DNA of 64,000 nucleotides, from contig RCNN01000005.1 in NCBI GenBank assembly GCA_003667245.1, positions 1-64,000 on the forward strand, in the 5' to 3' direction. This DNA is from Heterostelium multicystogenum (taxonomy: Eukaryota > Evosea > Eumycetozoa > Acytosteliales > Acytosteliaceae). The position numbers were made by a program, and so were the translations under genes. Positions 49,082 to 60,827 of the stretch are shown here, one piece after another; position 1 is the first letter of the stretch; every line of letters starts with the position of its first letter. The notes under the pieces were generated by a model. It saw only the letters and a program-made list of their open reading frames with translations. It did not search any database and was not told where the DNA came from.

Positions 49082-50216
49082 GTCTTGATTTGAATTGTAA
49101 AAGTATAGAGTCTATGGATGTGTATGTTTTTGATATATCAAAATAATAATTTTAATAAATTTAATTATGATTAAATTATTATTATATTTAAATATCATAG
49201 GCTAGCCTAGCAGTTCAGTTGCAATCACTCATGTTAATAGAAATAAATTGACTAGATACCATTCAATTTTATTTTAAGTCATGATGATTTTTGTTTGAAT
49301 AAGATTGCAAATCGGGTTGGGAATTCTTTAATGTCAAAATCATTCGCAATCACTTTTCCCAAAATGTCAATGACATCAAAAATTCGAATTTTAGAGTGAT
49401 TTTTTTTTTGGTTTTGAAAGAAAAAAGAACATAAAACACAACACGTTGGAAACCAATAGGAGTGCTAGCACAACAATATCTTGTGTGAATTGGTTTTTAA
49501 CCTAACCCACTCACTAACAGTGTAACTAATAATATTATAATACCGCAACATAAACAACACAAACAACAATAATGGCAACAATGCTTATGTCATCATGTTG
49601 TCCTGTTTTTATTTTATATTTTTTTTTTACAACATCTTCTAAACTATATTTAGATTATTATTATTATTATTGATTGTTGTGTGTTTGAAACATATTTATA
49701 CTATTCTATACTTATACATATTTAGATAACAATTTGGTTTGATATTTACACTTCTGTGGGTGAATTGCACTTTGGATCATGGGTGGAGTAACAACAGAAT
49801 ATTCTAGTTTATTATTTGTATGTTGACCACTCATTCTACAACATCTTTGCTTGTTATAATGCGAAACACAATAGACATCAGTTACGTATATTTTGACGAC
49901 TTCAATGATAACAACAGTATGTTCACATAGTATTGATTAATTTTATTCGTTCAAGAACTCTTCTTCAAATTAATTAAGAACATCTCAAAAATCTTTTACA
50001 ACCACACATTTTTTTTTTCACAATCATTATGATGCACATACATATTGACAAATTTAGATTAGAAGGGTTTTTCTTTTCTTTTATTGTAGTTATTTCAATA
50101 TGGTTGTGTTGTTGTAGTTTTAGAATAAGCAAAGAAATAGGTTTAAACATAAAAGGTGAACAGGTGTTGCAAGGTTATTTGGTTGTCTTTAGTCATTCAT
50201 TCATTCATTGAATCTT
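48295..50216. other. 1.9-kb intergenic region
   Basis: A/T-rich throughout, with the longest trinucleotide run of the window at 49050-49081 and long T runs. Several G/C-containing patches (48590-48660, 49440-49500) have no coding character. I see no RNA gene. Confidence 0.5.
49050..49081. repeat. (ATT)n microsatellite
   Basis: Ten or so uninterrupted ATT units, typical of dictyostelid intergenic DNA. Confidence 0.9.
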
Positions 50217-52175
50217 TTAGCATGGGGTGTGAATGCAACCTTTGTTGCAGTCACATGTGTCTGTGGTTTTGGGATTTCCATCGTCACAGTTGATTGGGGT
50301 GTGAGTGCATCCATTGGCAGTACAGGTGTCGACGGTACAGGCGTTGTGGTCATCGCAGTCAATGGGTGTGTGGATACAACCTTTCTCGCAGTCACACTTG
50401 TCAATGGTGCAACAGTTGTTGTCATCGCAGGTCATTGGAGTGTGGATACATTCTCCTGTGGCGGGTGAGCAGCTGTCGACGGTGCACTTGTTGTTGTCGT
50501 CGCAGGTCTTGGAGATGTGTTGGCATCCTCTGTCGCAGTCACAGCTGTCAACGGTACATTTGTTGTTGTCATCGCATGCGATTGGTGTGTGGGTGCATCC
50601 AGTGGAGTTGGAGCAGCTATCGATGGTACAGGCATTGTGGTCATCACAAGCAATGGGCTTGTGGACACATCCCTTCTCGCAATCGCAGCTGTCGACGGTA
50701 CACGAGTTGCAGTCATCGCATGCGATTGGGGTGTGGATACATCCCTTGACTTTGTCGCAGCTGTCTAAGGTGCATGCATTTCCGTCGTCGCAGCTAATTG
50801 GTGTGTATTGACATTGTCCGGTTTGGTTGGAGCACTTGTCAGCTGTGCATTTGTTGTTGTCGTCGCAAATACGTTGACGGTGGTAGCATCCAACTGCGGC
50901 ATCGCATATGTTGTCGAAACATGGTCCAATGTTTGGACACTTGATACGCTCATGGATACATCCCTTGACTTTGTCGCAGCTGTCTACAGTGCATGCATTA
51001 CCATCGTCACAGCTCAATGGGGTGTGTACACAACCGGTGGAGTTGGAGCAGCTGTCTACAGTGCATCTGTTGTTGTCGTCACAGTTCATTGGCTTGTGGA
51101 CACATCCCTTCTCACAATCGCAGCTATCTTGTGTACATGAGTTACCGTCGTCGCATTTCATTGGGGTGTGGACACATCCAGTTGTGTTGGAGCAGGTATC
51201 AATGGTGCATGGGTTGTGGTCATCACATGCAATTGGAACGTGTTGACATCCCTTGTTGCAGTCACAGCTGTCGATGGTACATGAGTTGTGGTCATCACAT
51301 GTCATTGGGACGTGTTGACATCCCTTTACACGGTCACAGAAATCAAGGGTACATTGGTTGGCATCCTCACAGATAACGGAGGTGTGGAGACATCCCTTCT
51401 CACGATCACAATAGTCGTCGGTACATTCGTTATGGTCATCACAGCAGAGGGGAGAGTGGTCGCATTTTCCAGTGGAGTTGGAGCAAGTGTCAATGGTGCA
51501 GGCGTTGTGGTCATCACAGGTAGTACCAACGTGTTGGCAACCCTTGACGCAATCACAACTGTCTACAGTGCATGGATTGTGGTCATCACAGGTAATTGGA
51601 GTATGGATACATCCCTTGACACAATCGCAGCTGTCCAAAGTACAGGAATTACCATCATCACAGTTCAATGGGGTGTGTACACAACCGGTGGAGTTGGAGC
51701 AGCTGTCTATAGTGCATCTGTTATTGTCGTCACAGTTGATTGGCTTGTGGACACATCCTTTGTCACAGTCACAGCTGTCAACAGTACATGAGTTGCAATC
51801 GTCACATGCAATTGGAGTGTGGACACAACCATTTGGAGTACATTGGTCAAGGGTACATGAGTTATGATCATCACAGTTCATTGGTTTGTGGACACATCCC
51901 TTCTCACAATCACAGCTATCAGCAGTGCATGGATTGTTGTCATCACAGTTAATTGGGGTATGAACACAACCAGTTGAGTTGGAGCAGCTGTCTACAGTGC
52001 ATCTGTTGTTGTCATCGCAGTTCATTGGCTTGTGGACACATCCTTTATCACAATCACAGCTATCGATGGTACATGAGTTACAATCATCACATGCAATTGG
52101 AGTATTTACACACTGTCCATTTACACAAGCATCAGTAGTACAAGAGTTCTTATCATTACAATCTTCGGCACAGCT
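50217..52175 (-). repeat. 27-copy tandem CTDC repeat array (about 72 bp per unit)
   Basis: Units are about 69-75 bp, nearly all in frame. Higher-order copying is visible: the trio DCDKGCVHKP, NNRCT..SNSTGCVHTP and the following unit recurs at repeats 2-4, 6-8 and 15-17. The opposite strand is also open over long stretches because the unit avoids reverse stops. Confidence 0.9.
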
Positions 52176-52355
52176 ACATCTACCTAATCCTTTTCAGAAG
52201 AAAAAAAATATTTAATATATTAATAATTTTTCCATGAAATATATTTCTGGATTTCCACATTATGTTTTTATGAATCATTTACCATTTTCATTGGCATTAA
52301 CAAGGTTTAATACCAACAACACTAAAAGTGTTGATATTATAATATTGAATTTCAT
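50217..52355 (-). CDS. Secreted extracellular-matrix protein of 27 CTDC-type cysteine-rich repeats (ecmA/ecmB-like)
   Basis: Exon 1 (52283-52355) encodes the signal peptide MKFNIIISTLLVLLVLNLVN, cleaved near NA-NENG. Exon 2 (50217-52189) encodes 27 tandem repeats of about 24 residues with consensus C-D-D-x-N-x-C-T-x-D-S-C-x-x-x-x-G-C-x-H-T-P-I. This is the Dictyostelium CTDC repeat of the stalk and slime-sheath proteins EcmA (ST430) and EcmB (ST310). The reading frame is intact over 681 residues. Two repeat flavours alternate: one with an extra Cys (CDCxKGC), and one with an N-glycosylation sequon (CSNSTGC or CSNTTGC/CSNQTGC, seven copies). Repeat 18 (CPNIGPCFDNICDAAVGC) is divergent and the last lacks one Cys. 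Each repeat probably folds through internal disulfides into a rod-like glycoprotein. By analogy it is expected in prestalk cells and the sheath; expression is not shown by the sequence. The upstream gene-free 2.4 kb could hold its developmental promoter. Confidence 0.93.
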
Positions 52356-54727
52356 TTAAATAAAATAATAAATAAAATATATATATATATATAAATAGAT
52401 TCTTATTAATTAAACAAATAATTTGAATACTTTGAAAAAATAAAATAAAAAAACAAATATAATTAAAATTATCAAATTTCCTAGGAAGTTAATTCTTTAG
52501 AAACTTGATTTTTGAATTGGTCGGACTTTGGAATGGAATGGAAGACTATTTAAATAGAATGGTACAATTACAATGAAAATGAAATTTTCTTTAATTTTTT
52601 CTTTAGAATCTGATTGAGTTTTGATAAATATTGTTGTTGATATAAAAAAGGTAAACTAAAGTAAACACATTGATAGGACTAGATTGGTAGATTGAGTATA
52701 GAGATTAACAGAGATTTTGGTGGCCGAATCAATTTTAAAAGAATATGGAATAATCAATGTGACAATGAGTAGAATTACAAATTTGTGAAGAGGTGCCAAT
52801 GTTTTAAACAAATATGGTAGTACAAAAATTGATTCAGCTGGATTGAGGTTATAGATAATTTATTTTCTTGACCTGCAGTTGATGATGAAATTTTATTAGG
52901 ATCGTTGTTGGATTAGTTAGTGATATAATGTTGTCTTATCCACTTTTGGAATACTATTGCCTCCAAAGTACAATAGTAGTACAATATTGATATTATAGTT
53001 TATTTTAATGGTTGAACCCAACGCAACACCTTATAGGAGTGTATTTTGTTGTATAGCTCACAAAATTATTATTAATAATATTACACTAAATTAAATTTAA
53101 AATTAAATACTATTGTTGTTGTTGTTATCTTATTGATTTCACCTAACACCTGGAAATCCTTCCACTTTTATTAAAAGACGATGAAAGAATCAATTCAAAT
53201 TGTATAGTTTTAATTAATCATGAAAGAGATAGATTGAAAGATAGCTAGTGAGTGAGATAGACTGAAATTTACAACGGTAGGATTTCATAACCTAGGAGTG
53301 CTTCACTAGTTGTATTAACAGTTTCAATACACAGCCACCTATCATTCTCAATTTCATATCACTGAAAATAACAAGCTTATGAAATAAGTGGATATAATTT
53401 ATACATCCAAGCGATTTCCACCCAATAGTTTAGTATATATTAGTCATTTTGTTTTAATGATTGTTCTAATTCTATCTATCCAACTTAATTCACACACACA
53501 GACAACAACTATTATAAAGATTCATACTAATTCCTAATTTAAGAAAACAATCATACTAATTGTCAAATCAGTAGTGGATCTTATAATGCACATTATCGAT
53601 GTGTACTTGTATACAACAACAGTACCAACAAACAACAAATCACAACTTTTCAAATTAAACTGATTTGTTAAGTAAGCTGCTACCATTTGTACAAATAAAC
53701 TTAGCACTACAAATATTTAATAGATTTACCCCATAAAGGGTTAATTTGTATATTTGCTAACAAAACAAGTACTACAACAGCGGTAAGTACAACAGCAGTA
53801 GCGGCAGAAGTAGCAGATTCAATAACAACAATAACTAAAATAAGACAATCACAATCAATATCTATCTGTTTAAATGATAAATTGTTTAAATGGTTTAAAA
53901 ATAATCATTATTAAATAAGATAAATAGAAGATAATATTATATAATATATATACATATATATTATATAGATATTGGTTTAGTTTTAAATGAATATTACCAT
54001 AATGTACGAGTTGACACACATTGAAAGTCAGTTGACCTTGTATCAATTAAACAACATTATTTATAAAAGGAAATAATAACTTGAACTATTCACCGTTTTT
54101 ACCTTCAATGTCGTTTCATTATTATACATTTATATTTATTAGTTGTAATACTATTATTATTATTATTATTAGAGTGAGTGCTAATAATTAATTATTAGAT
54201 AGATAATATAGTGTCTCTTTAAGTTTCAACCAGATGTTTGAAATTAAATACACTATTAGCGATAATAGATAAAAATAACCAAAAATAATCATTCTACCAC
54301 AATCAACCCCACCAATACCACCAATTAACATTTGTATATTGGATAATACTGACGAAATTTGACTATTTGTACAATAGTAAATTTATTATTATTATTTGAT
54401 TCATTTATCCAATAACTAAATTGTTCCATCATTCACCATTACCATCATCATATGACGAAATGAGAATATTAGCATGCATTGTTTAAGTTCAACTTGTAAA
54501 CTGGTGAATATCATATTTCATAAATGTTCCGGGTGAATATGATAGTAATTGAACATTTGACAAGTTAGTGTAATGTAACAAATTACATTGATAATTACAG
54601 AGAGGTCATTATGTCTGACTGCCTTAGCCTCTGTCGTGTTGCTGTTGCTGTTGTGTTTGTAGTTGTTATTGTTTGTTTAACGTAGCTATCGCTATGTCAT
54701 ATTGATTGGACTTGATCCTATCTAGTT
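52356..54727. other. 2.4-kb gene-free region upstream of the matrix protein gene
   Basis: This is one of the longest gene-free spaces in the window, and the 5' flank of the ecm-like gene. It is A/T-rich with scattered CAACA/ACCA patches. A CCCATAA sequence occurs at 53730-53736 (the core of the D. discoideum small-RNA upstream element DUSE), but I cannot recognise an RNA downstream of it. Large promoters are usual for prestalk genes, so distal regulatory elements are plausible. Confidence 0.45.
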
Positions 54728-55168
54728 TTAGTTTGTCTTGGGTATTGAGAATCTGTTTGGATTGGCTAGAGATGGAAGAAATGCACTCATCTTAATAACT
54801 TCCAATATACATGAATTCTCTCCGATCTTCCACATCAGTGAAAGTGCACCCCAGATAGCTGAGTAGCATCTGTATCACGCGAATGATTATGAGTTAGTCT
54901 TTGCCTAAGTAACCTATTAATTGACAATCAACGAACGGACTACCTACTCTGAGAAACATCTAATAATTACGGTTTGGTCAGTTGCTTGAAATTTGATAAT
55001 CTTCAGACCCGATGTGATAGGACCCATTTCACCAAAGCATCCTACAATGCAATTCTTGATCATCGCCTCAACCTTTTCCAAGTTGAATTGATGCAAATAG
55101 TGACTGTTGAGTTTGAACAGTGTGTAAGTAAGTGGTTGATTAACAATGACACTCTCGCCCATCATCAT
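54728..55168 (-). CDS. RNase P/MRP protein subunit, POP5/RPP14 family
   Basis: POP5 and RPP14 are paralogous RNA-binding subunits of ribonuclease P (tRNA 5' processing) and RNase MRP. Two exons (54948-55168 and 54728-54869, intron 54870-54947 with GTAGGT..ACAG) join in phase to an intact 120-residue protein. Diagnostic strings are FNLEKVEAMIKNCIVGCFGE (compare RPP14 FKQLLISAVKDLFGE), GLKIIKFQATDQTVIIRCFS then ECYSAIWGALSLMW (POP5 VLLRC..EFYQLVWSAL) and LEVIKMSAFLPSLA (RPP14 FRVIQVSPFLLALS). Length fits RPP14 (124) better than POP5 (163), and the C-terminal VI-x-x-S-x-FL-x-x-L motif also points to RPP14. The start codon is one of three consecutive ATGs at 55168, 55165 and 55162. It is head to head with the RanBP3-like gene. 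Confidence 0.78.
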
Positions 55169-55452
55169 TCGAAAGTTGAATTTACATTTTAAAAAGTATA
55201 AATATATAGTCGGACTTGACAGTGAGTTTATCCATCTTGGTCTATGTGTAATATGTTGTTATCTGATGAGCTATAACCGGTAATCTCTCGAATGCACGAA
55301 TGAATTTAATCAGATGCTTGATTGGCAAGAAGCACACTCAAAAACAAAAAAAACAAATTTTTAATGAAATTAAGCATCAAATACTTAAAACAAGCATTGT
55401 ACTCTACTTATTCAGGATTCTCCATTCTAATTACTTGTAGCTCGATAAAACT

Positions 55453-56878
55453 ATGACTGGTAGATATATGCAGATATAGATTAGATATATACTCGTCCAA
55501 TAAATGATTGCTAACCTAGGTTACTTCTTGATTGATGTCATTCGTTAGATAAAAAAACGTTCTTTAGAGGAAGATGAATCTACTGTAGCTCCAACTGAGA
55601 AAACAGTTGTTGACAATGCATCGGAAAGTGCGTCCGATTCAAACGAACAGTCTACAAAGAAACAAAGAGTCGAAAGCGAAGTCGAAGAAGTCAGTGGCTC
55701 TAAAGTTGTAGTCGACGATCAGAAGAAAGATGAAACTAACAGCACAACAGAAAAGGAAGAAAAGGAAGATAAGAAGGAAACAGAGAAGAAAGATACAAAT
55801 TCATCGCCATTCAGCTTTGCAACATTTACATCATCCAACCCAGATCCATCGAAACCATTTGCTGTATGTCAATCAATCTATCAAACAAACATCAAGACAA
55901 TCAATCAAATGATAACTAGAATTAACCAATTTTCCTCATGATTTGTGAAATCTTTAACAGGGTTCATTTGGATTCTCATCTTTTGCATCAACATCATCTC
56001 CATTTTCATTCAACTTGAACTCAACATCATCATTCTCAAATGGCTTCAACAAACCAGCCACTAGCACAAATGTAGAGGCAAGCGAATCAACTGAAACAGC
56101 CGAAGGTGAAACTGGTGAGGTTGATGAAAACTATCTCAGCACAGCAACCTATGTTCCAATCTTGCGTAAGTTGACCAGTCAACTTTCAACAATTAAAACA
56201 CACAATTGTGATACTCATTGCTCAAACTATAATTATAACTATTAGAAAACCTTCAACCAGTCCAAATTGTTACAGGTGAGGAAGATGAAAAGACAATCTG
56301 CTCCGCCAAAGCAAAACTATATGTATTAAATGAGACTTACAAAGAAAGAGGTGTTGGTCTATTCAAATTGAATAAGAATCCACAAGGAAAATCAAGATTA
56401 AGTAAGTTATTCATGTTCATCTAGCTCTCTCATAAAGCTTACTTCACACCTACGCTCGCAATGAATCACTTACAACCCTATCTTTCAAATGATTAGTTTT
56501 GAATGTCGACGGATCAAAGAGATCAAGCCTTGAATGTATCTATTTTCCCAAAAATGAAAAGTCGAAACACCATCAGAGAAATCATTGCGATTTACAGCTT
56601 TTGAAGATGGAAAGTTCCATACCTTCCTTGTCAACATGAAGAAGCCCGAAGAAATCGAAATGTTTGAGAGTAATATTAAGAAACAGATTTCATTGCTAGA
56701 GGCAGAGTATGAAGCCAACGGAAACGGTCAATCAAAAGAGAAAAACAACAAAGAAAATAACAGCACAACAACTACTACTACCACCACCACAACAGTGACC
56801 GAGAAGGAAGCACCAGCTGGTGTTTCCGAAACACCAAAAGAAACAGCAGAAACACCAAAAGAAACCGCAGCAGAGTAA
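55453..56878 (+). CDS. Ran-binding-domain protein (RanBP3/Yrb2-like)
   Basis: RanBP3/Yrb2 binds RanGTP and CRM1 in the nucleus and promotes nuclear export. Predicted exon 1 is tiny (55453-55459, ATGACTG); intron 55460-55547 leads to KKRSLEEDE..., with one A fewer in the seven-A run. The rest runs 55548-55863, 55961-56165, 56246-56401 and 56497-56878. Domains: an acidic/Ser/Thr region with two basic nuclear-localisation-like motifs (KKRSLEE and STKKQRVESE), FG-type dipeptides (SPFSFATFTS, GSFGFSSFAS), and a Ran-binding domain from QIVTGEEDEKTICSAKAKLY through ERGVGLFKLNKNPQGKSRL and LRFTAFEDGKFHTFLVNMKK. It ends with a Thr/Glu-rich tail. RanBD landmarks (ERG-x-G-x-x-K-L-x) are clear. Frame slips lie near 56525 and 56561. 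The tiny first exon is my inference; NUP50 is the alternative family but normally lacks the N-terminal NLS pattern. Confidence 0.82.
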
Positions 56879-57268
56879 CAATAAACCTATCCTTTCCTAT
56901 CACTTCACTTGATACTTCCCAACAGATATAACATAACAAAACAAAACAAACTGCTTTATTTTGTTTTTGGTTTTAAACATCATTTAATTTAACAAAGTGT
57001 GAAGACACTTTTAAACTTCACCAAAATACCCGTTTCCACCACACAGATCACATTCATAGCAATAACAACACACACCACATAATTATTATTAAAATTTATT
57101 TAAAATAATAATATTAATTTTTTATGTTTACTTTGGGGCAGTGTAAGTTCAGTGTTGTGTTTAATTTTGAGGTTGTCATTAGCTAAATTTATAAATATCT
57201 ATTCAATTTAAAACAAATAATAAATATCAATTATATTAATAATAATAATATTAATAACTATATAGAGA
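56879..57268. other. Intergenic region upstream of PGK
   Basis: A/T-rich promoter of the PGK gene and 3' flank of the RanBP3-like gene. It includes an ACACACCAC-type patch (57040-57080) and AAT repeats near 57230. No gene. Confidence 0.5.
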
Positions 57269-58712
57269 ATGTCAACTAAAATCGGTAACAAACTCAGCAT
57301 CGACAAAGTAGATGTCAAGGGTAAACGTGTTTTGATTAGGTATATACTTTAGCATTTGGTTGATTTAGGACAACTTGGCTCTATGCTGACCATCATACAC
57401 ATACAGAGTAGATTTCAATGTGCCATTGGACAAAGGAGTGATCACTAACACCCAAAGAATCGATGCCTCAATTCCAACCATCAAGTATTGTTTGGACCAA
57501 GGTGCCCATTCAGTCGTTTTGATGAGCCACTTGGGTCGTCCAGATGGTTTGTACAATAAGGAATTCACTTTGGCCCCAGTCGTCCCAGTTTTGGAGAAGG
57601 CTTTTGAACAAGAAGGTTACTTTCCTCCAGGACTGTGTCGGTGAGGCAGTTGAAAAAGCCTGTGCCAACCCAGAGCAAGGTTCAGTTATCCTTTTGGAGA
57701 ACTTGCGTTTCCATATTGAAGAAGAGGGAAGTGGTATCGATGCCTCCGGTAAGAAGGCAAAGGCTGACCCAGAGAAGGTCAAGGCTTTCCGTGAATCACT
57801 CTCCAAGCTTGGTGATGTCTACTGCAATGATGCCTTCGGTACTGCCCATCGTGCCCACAGCTCCATGGTCGGTGTCAACCTTAAGGAACGTGCTGCCGGT
57901 TTCCTCATGAAGAAGGAGTTGGAGTACTTTGCCAAAGCCCTCGAATCCCCAACCAAGCCATTCTTGGCAATCCTCGGTGGTGCCAAGGTCAGCGACAAGA
58001 TCAAATTGATTTTGAACTTGTTAGATAAAGTAGAGTCCATGATCATTGGTGGTGGTATGGCCTTCACCTTCAAGAAATTCATTGATAACAAGCAAGTAAG
58101 TCAAGATTAACATTTTTGATGATTCAATGAAAAACTAATTGATTTCAATAGATTGGTGCATCACTTTGTGAAGACTCTGCTCAACAACTTGTACATGACA
58201 TTATCGAAAAAGCAAAGAAGAACAACGTAAAACTTCATTTCCCAGTCGACTATGTCATTGCCAACAAATTTGCTAAGGATGCTGAATCCAAGACTGTCAC
58301 TGAAGATGAAGGTATTCCAAGTGGTTGGATGGGATTGGATTGTGGACCAAAGACCAATATCATCAACGAAAAAGCTGTCTCTGAAGCCAAAACTATTGTT
58401 TGGAATGGGTAAGTAACAGAAGGTGATCAGGAAATGTGTCAAATTTCTAATAAGTTTTTATTTACTCAAGTCCAATGGTGTATTTGAAATTTGATAAATT
58501 TGAGGCTGGAACCAAAGCTGTTATGGATGCAGTTGTAAAGGCTACTGAAAATGGAGCTATCACTATCATTGGTGGTGGTGACACTGCTACCTGTGCCGCC
58601 AAGTATGGAACTGAAGATAAAGTTAGCCATGTATCAACTGGAGGTTGGTGCATCCTTGGAGTTACTCGAAGGTAGAGAGCTTCCAGGTGTAACTGCTCTC
58701 TCTGACCTCTAA
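57269..58712 (+). CDS. pgkA: Phosphoglycerate kinase
   Basis: PGK transfers phosphate from 1,3-bisphosphoglycerate to ADP in glycolysis. Exons are 57269-57339, 57407-58095, 58152-58408 and 58471-58712, with introns of 56-67 bp. All hallmarks are present: [11 protein letters not shown] (3PG site), [83 protein letters not shown] and [18 protein letters not shown], ending in [20 protein letters not shown]. The frame is broken by one extra G at 57599-57600. A G/A pair of opposite slips sits at 58477 and 58487-58489; corrected it reads [12 protein letters not shown]. There is one extra T at 58645-58646. Each is a homopolymer-length change, and PGK is normally essential, so these are almost certainly sequencing errors. 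It converges on TIM17 with 165 bp between stops. Confidence 0.97.
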
Positions 58713-58877
58713 ACAATCAACTACATTGTATCTTTCATCCAATATCTTCAAATAAAAATATTAACATAATTAATTCATTCATGTTAATCTTCATTAAATC
58801 AATTGATCACAAATCAATCAATCATTCATAATCTATTACTATTTATATTATATTTATTTGGTGAGATTATTACTATT

Positions 58878-59397
58878 TCAATTGAATTCTTCTTCTTTTC
58901 GTTTTGGTTTAGCTCTAGCTTGTTGTTGTTGTTTCTTTTGTTCCTCTGCCATCTGTTTTGATGTTGCTCAAACATGAGCATCTGTTCGTGTTTCTGTTGA
59001 GAGTTGAATTTTTCAATGACATGTTGGAATACTTCGAAGAGACCGATGAAGACACCACCGAATGCTGCAGAGACAACCCGATGCCTTCCAACCAGAACGT
59101 GCCGCCCAGGATACCACCAGTCAAGGCACCAGCTGCTATAGGATTGACATAGTCCTCCTTTTCTCTTATATATGCTAGTGAACAATCGAAACCACTGAAA
59201 AGTGTACCCCACACCGCAAAGTTACCACCAAGACGAGGTGCGTTCTTTCTCACCAAAGTGAATGCATTCACTACCTTTTCACCTCTTGGTGCATTTCTGA
59301 TACCACTGAATGTATTACCAATTGTTGAAAATACGCAACCCATTGTAAAGGCTACACCTATATCTGTCCAAATTCTTTCTGGGCATGGTTGTTCCAT
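58878..59397 (-). CDS. timm17: Mitochondrial inner-membrane translocase subunit TIM17
   Basis: TIM17 is the channel-forming partner of TIM23 in the presequence translocase. The start at 59397 gives MEQPCPERIWTDIGVAFTMG, matching human EPCPWRIVDDCGGAFTMG. GIRNAPRGEKVVNAF, KNAPRLGGNFAVWGTLFSGF with DCSLAYIREKEDYVNPIAAG, and ALTGGILAARSG contain the PRAT signature. After a slip near 59095 (one base; LGGTFWLEG versus AARSGWKASG) the fourth segment AAFGGVFIGLFEVFQHVIEK and a Gln/Lys-rich C-terminal tail (MAEEQKKQQQQARAKP) follow to a TGA at 58878. Four hydrophobic helices are expected. The conserved Cys pair (first Cys in EQPCPE, second in DCSLA) is present, as in yeast Tim17, where it forms an intermembrane-space disulfide. 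Confidence 0.93.
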
Positions 59398-60827
59398 CTT
59401 TTATATATGTATGTATGTTGTGGTTATGTAGTTAAAAAAAAAAACAGGTATATCTATTTATCGTATGTTGAAGTTGAGAATATGAAGTATGATGATAGAT
59501 AACTATTTGTTTGATGTTGTTGTTGATGAATGATGATGATGATGGTGATAATAATAACAAAGAGATCAAGTTGAATCGACTCTTTAGTGAAGTTAAGGTT
59601 TGGTTTGGTTAGAGGTGTAGAAGAAGTGGAAATTAGATCTTTGATATAAGATCTATTTAAAGATATATTGTTTGAAAAGATTGAAATAAATAAAGTATGA
59701 ACTACTACTTTATTAAAATCAAAAAACGATGGACACAAATATAAGTATTTTTTGCACCCAGAATTCATACATTCACTGTACAATGAAGCAACTAAAAAAA
59801 AAACAAAAAATAAAAATAATATATTTTTTAAATTGAAAAAACCCGAATGATTATGTCAGACCAATAATTCATTCAATAATGTTGATCAGATTTCTATCTG
59901 TCTGTCGTCCTATTATTTATTAATTAAAAACCTACTAAAATATTGTAGTGTCTTGTTAGTGTCCCCATCCAACTCATTCTTATTCAAAATCACAATAAAA
60001 CAACAACTATTGTTATTTCATTTTGTCGTTTCAGAGAATTAGTCAATTTTCAAAACTATTTGAGTGTACTGAATCAACGTGTAGATTGATCATCATCATA
60101 ATTACTTAAACATGCCTAATATATAGACTTGTACCTAAATTTATGAGCCTATAAATTTATTAATTGAACAAATTCAAGGTCATCATCCTCGTATTCACAA
60201 CTTGGTAGTTGGTACTAAAGAACAAATTTCTTGGTAATATAAGTTGGGACTACCATATGGTAAGAGTAGATATTGTAGCGTTTCAAAAGTGGGTCATCTG
60301 TTTAGGGTTGTCTGGTAAATATGTTAGAGATAACTTAATATCTAGAAATTGTTGATGCAATGAAATATTTACACATGTACAATATCAATATTGATAGGTT
60401 TATATTGGATCATATCTTTGCATCATAATCAAATGTCAAGGAAATCTCACTAGAATTTCTTTCAGTTGCAAACTTATTTTAAGTTCATTTTTTTAAATTA
60501 CATTTTTGGGTTAAATTAAACTTTAGTTGAGGGTCAAAGATACTTTATTTTAACAGAAAACTTAAAATTATATTAATAAACATTGACAAACATCCCATCT
60601 CATAATACAGGCAACCAATAAAATACATATTTTTTGCTTTTTGGTGTTGTTTTTATTGCTTTTATTTCTTCTATTCTTTAACTACTCTACTCTTGTAACA
60701 TATTATTTAACAAATTTATATATATTAAATAATAATATATTTATCTTTGTATTTGTATCCTTTAATTTTATTTCATTTCAATTGTTGTTATTTTATTGTT
60801 TGCTTTATTAAAAAACGCTAAGAGAAA
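59398..60827. other. 1.4-kb divergent intergenic region between TIM17 and fimbrin
   Basis: This A/T-rich region holds the promoters of both genes. A minus-strand open frame (59454-59783, Ile/Ser-rich) shows no family resemblance and looks like chance. Bases 60150-60320 have more balanced composition, but stops occur in every frame. No RNA gene recognised. Confidence 0.5.

Noticed and set aside
50305..50811. 168-codon plus-strand frame in the CTDC array
   Set aside because: Antisense shadow of a repetitive Cys-rich gene with signal peptide and intact sense frame.
50217..52175. Tandem repeats considered as a CRISPR array
   Set aside because: Repeats are coding, contiguous, with no unique spacers, in a eukaryotic genome.
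57269..58712. Reading PGK as a pseudogene because of its frame breaks
   Set aside because: All catalytic motifs and four canonical introns are kept, and each break is a one-base homopolymer change; two adjacent slips even compensate each other.
59454..59783. 109-codon minus-strand frame upstream of TIM17
   Set aside because: Ile/Ser/Asn-rich low-information sequence with an odd start region; it overlaps the expected TIM17 promoter.
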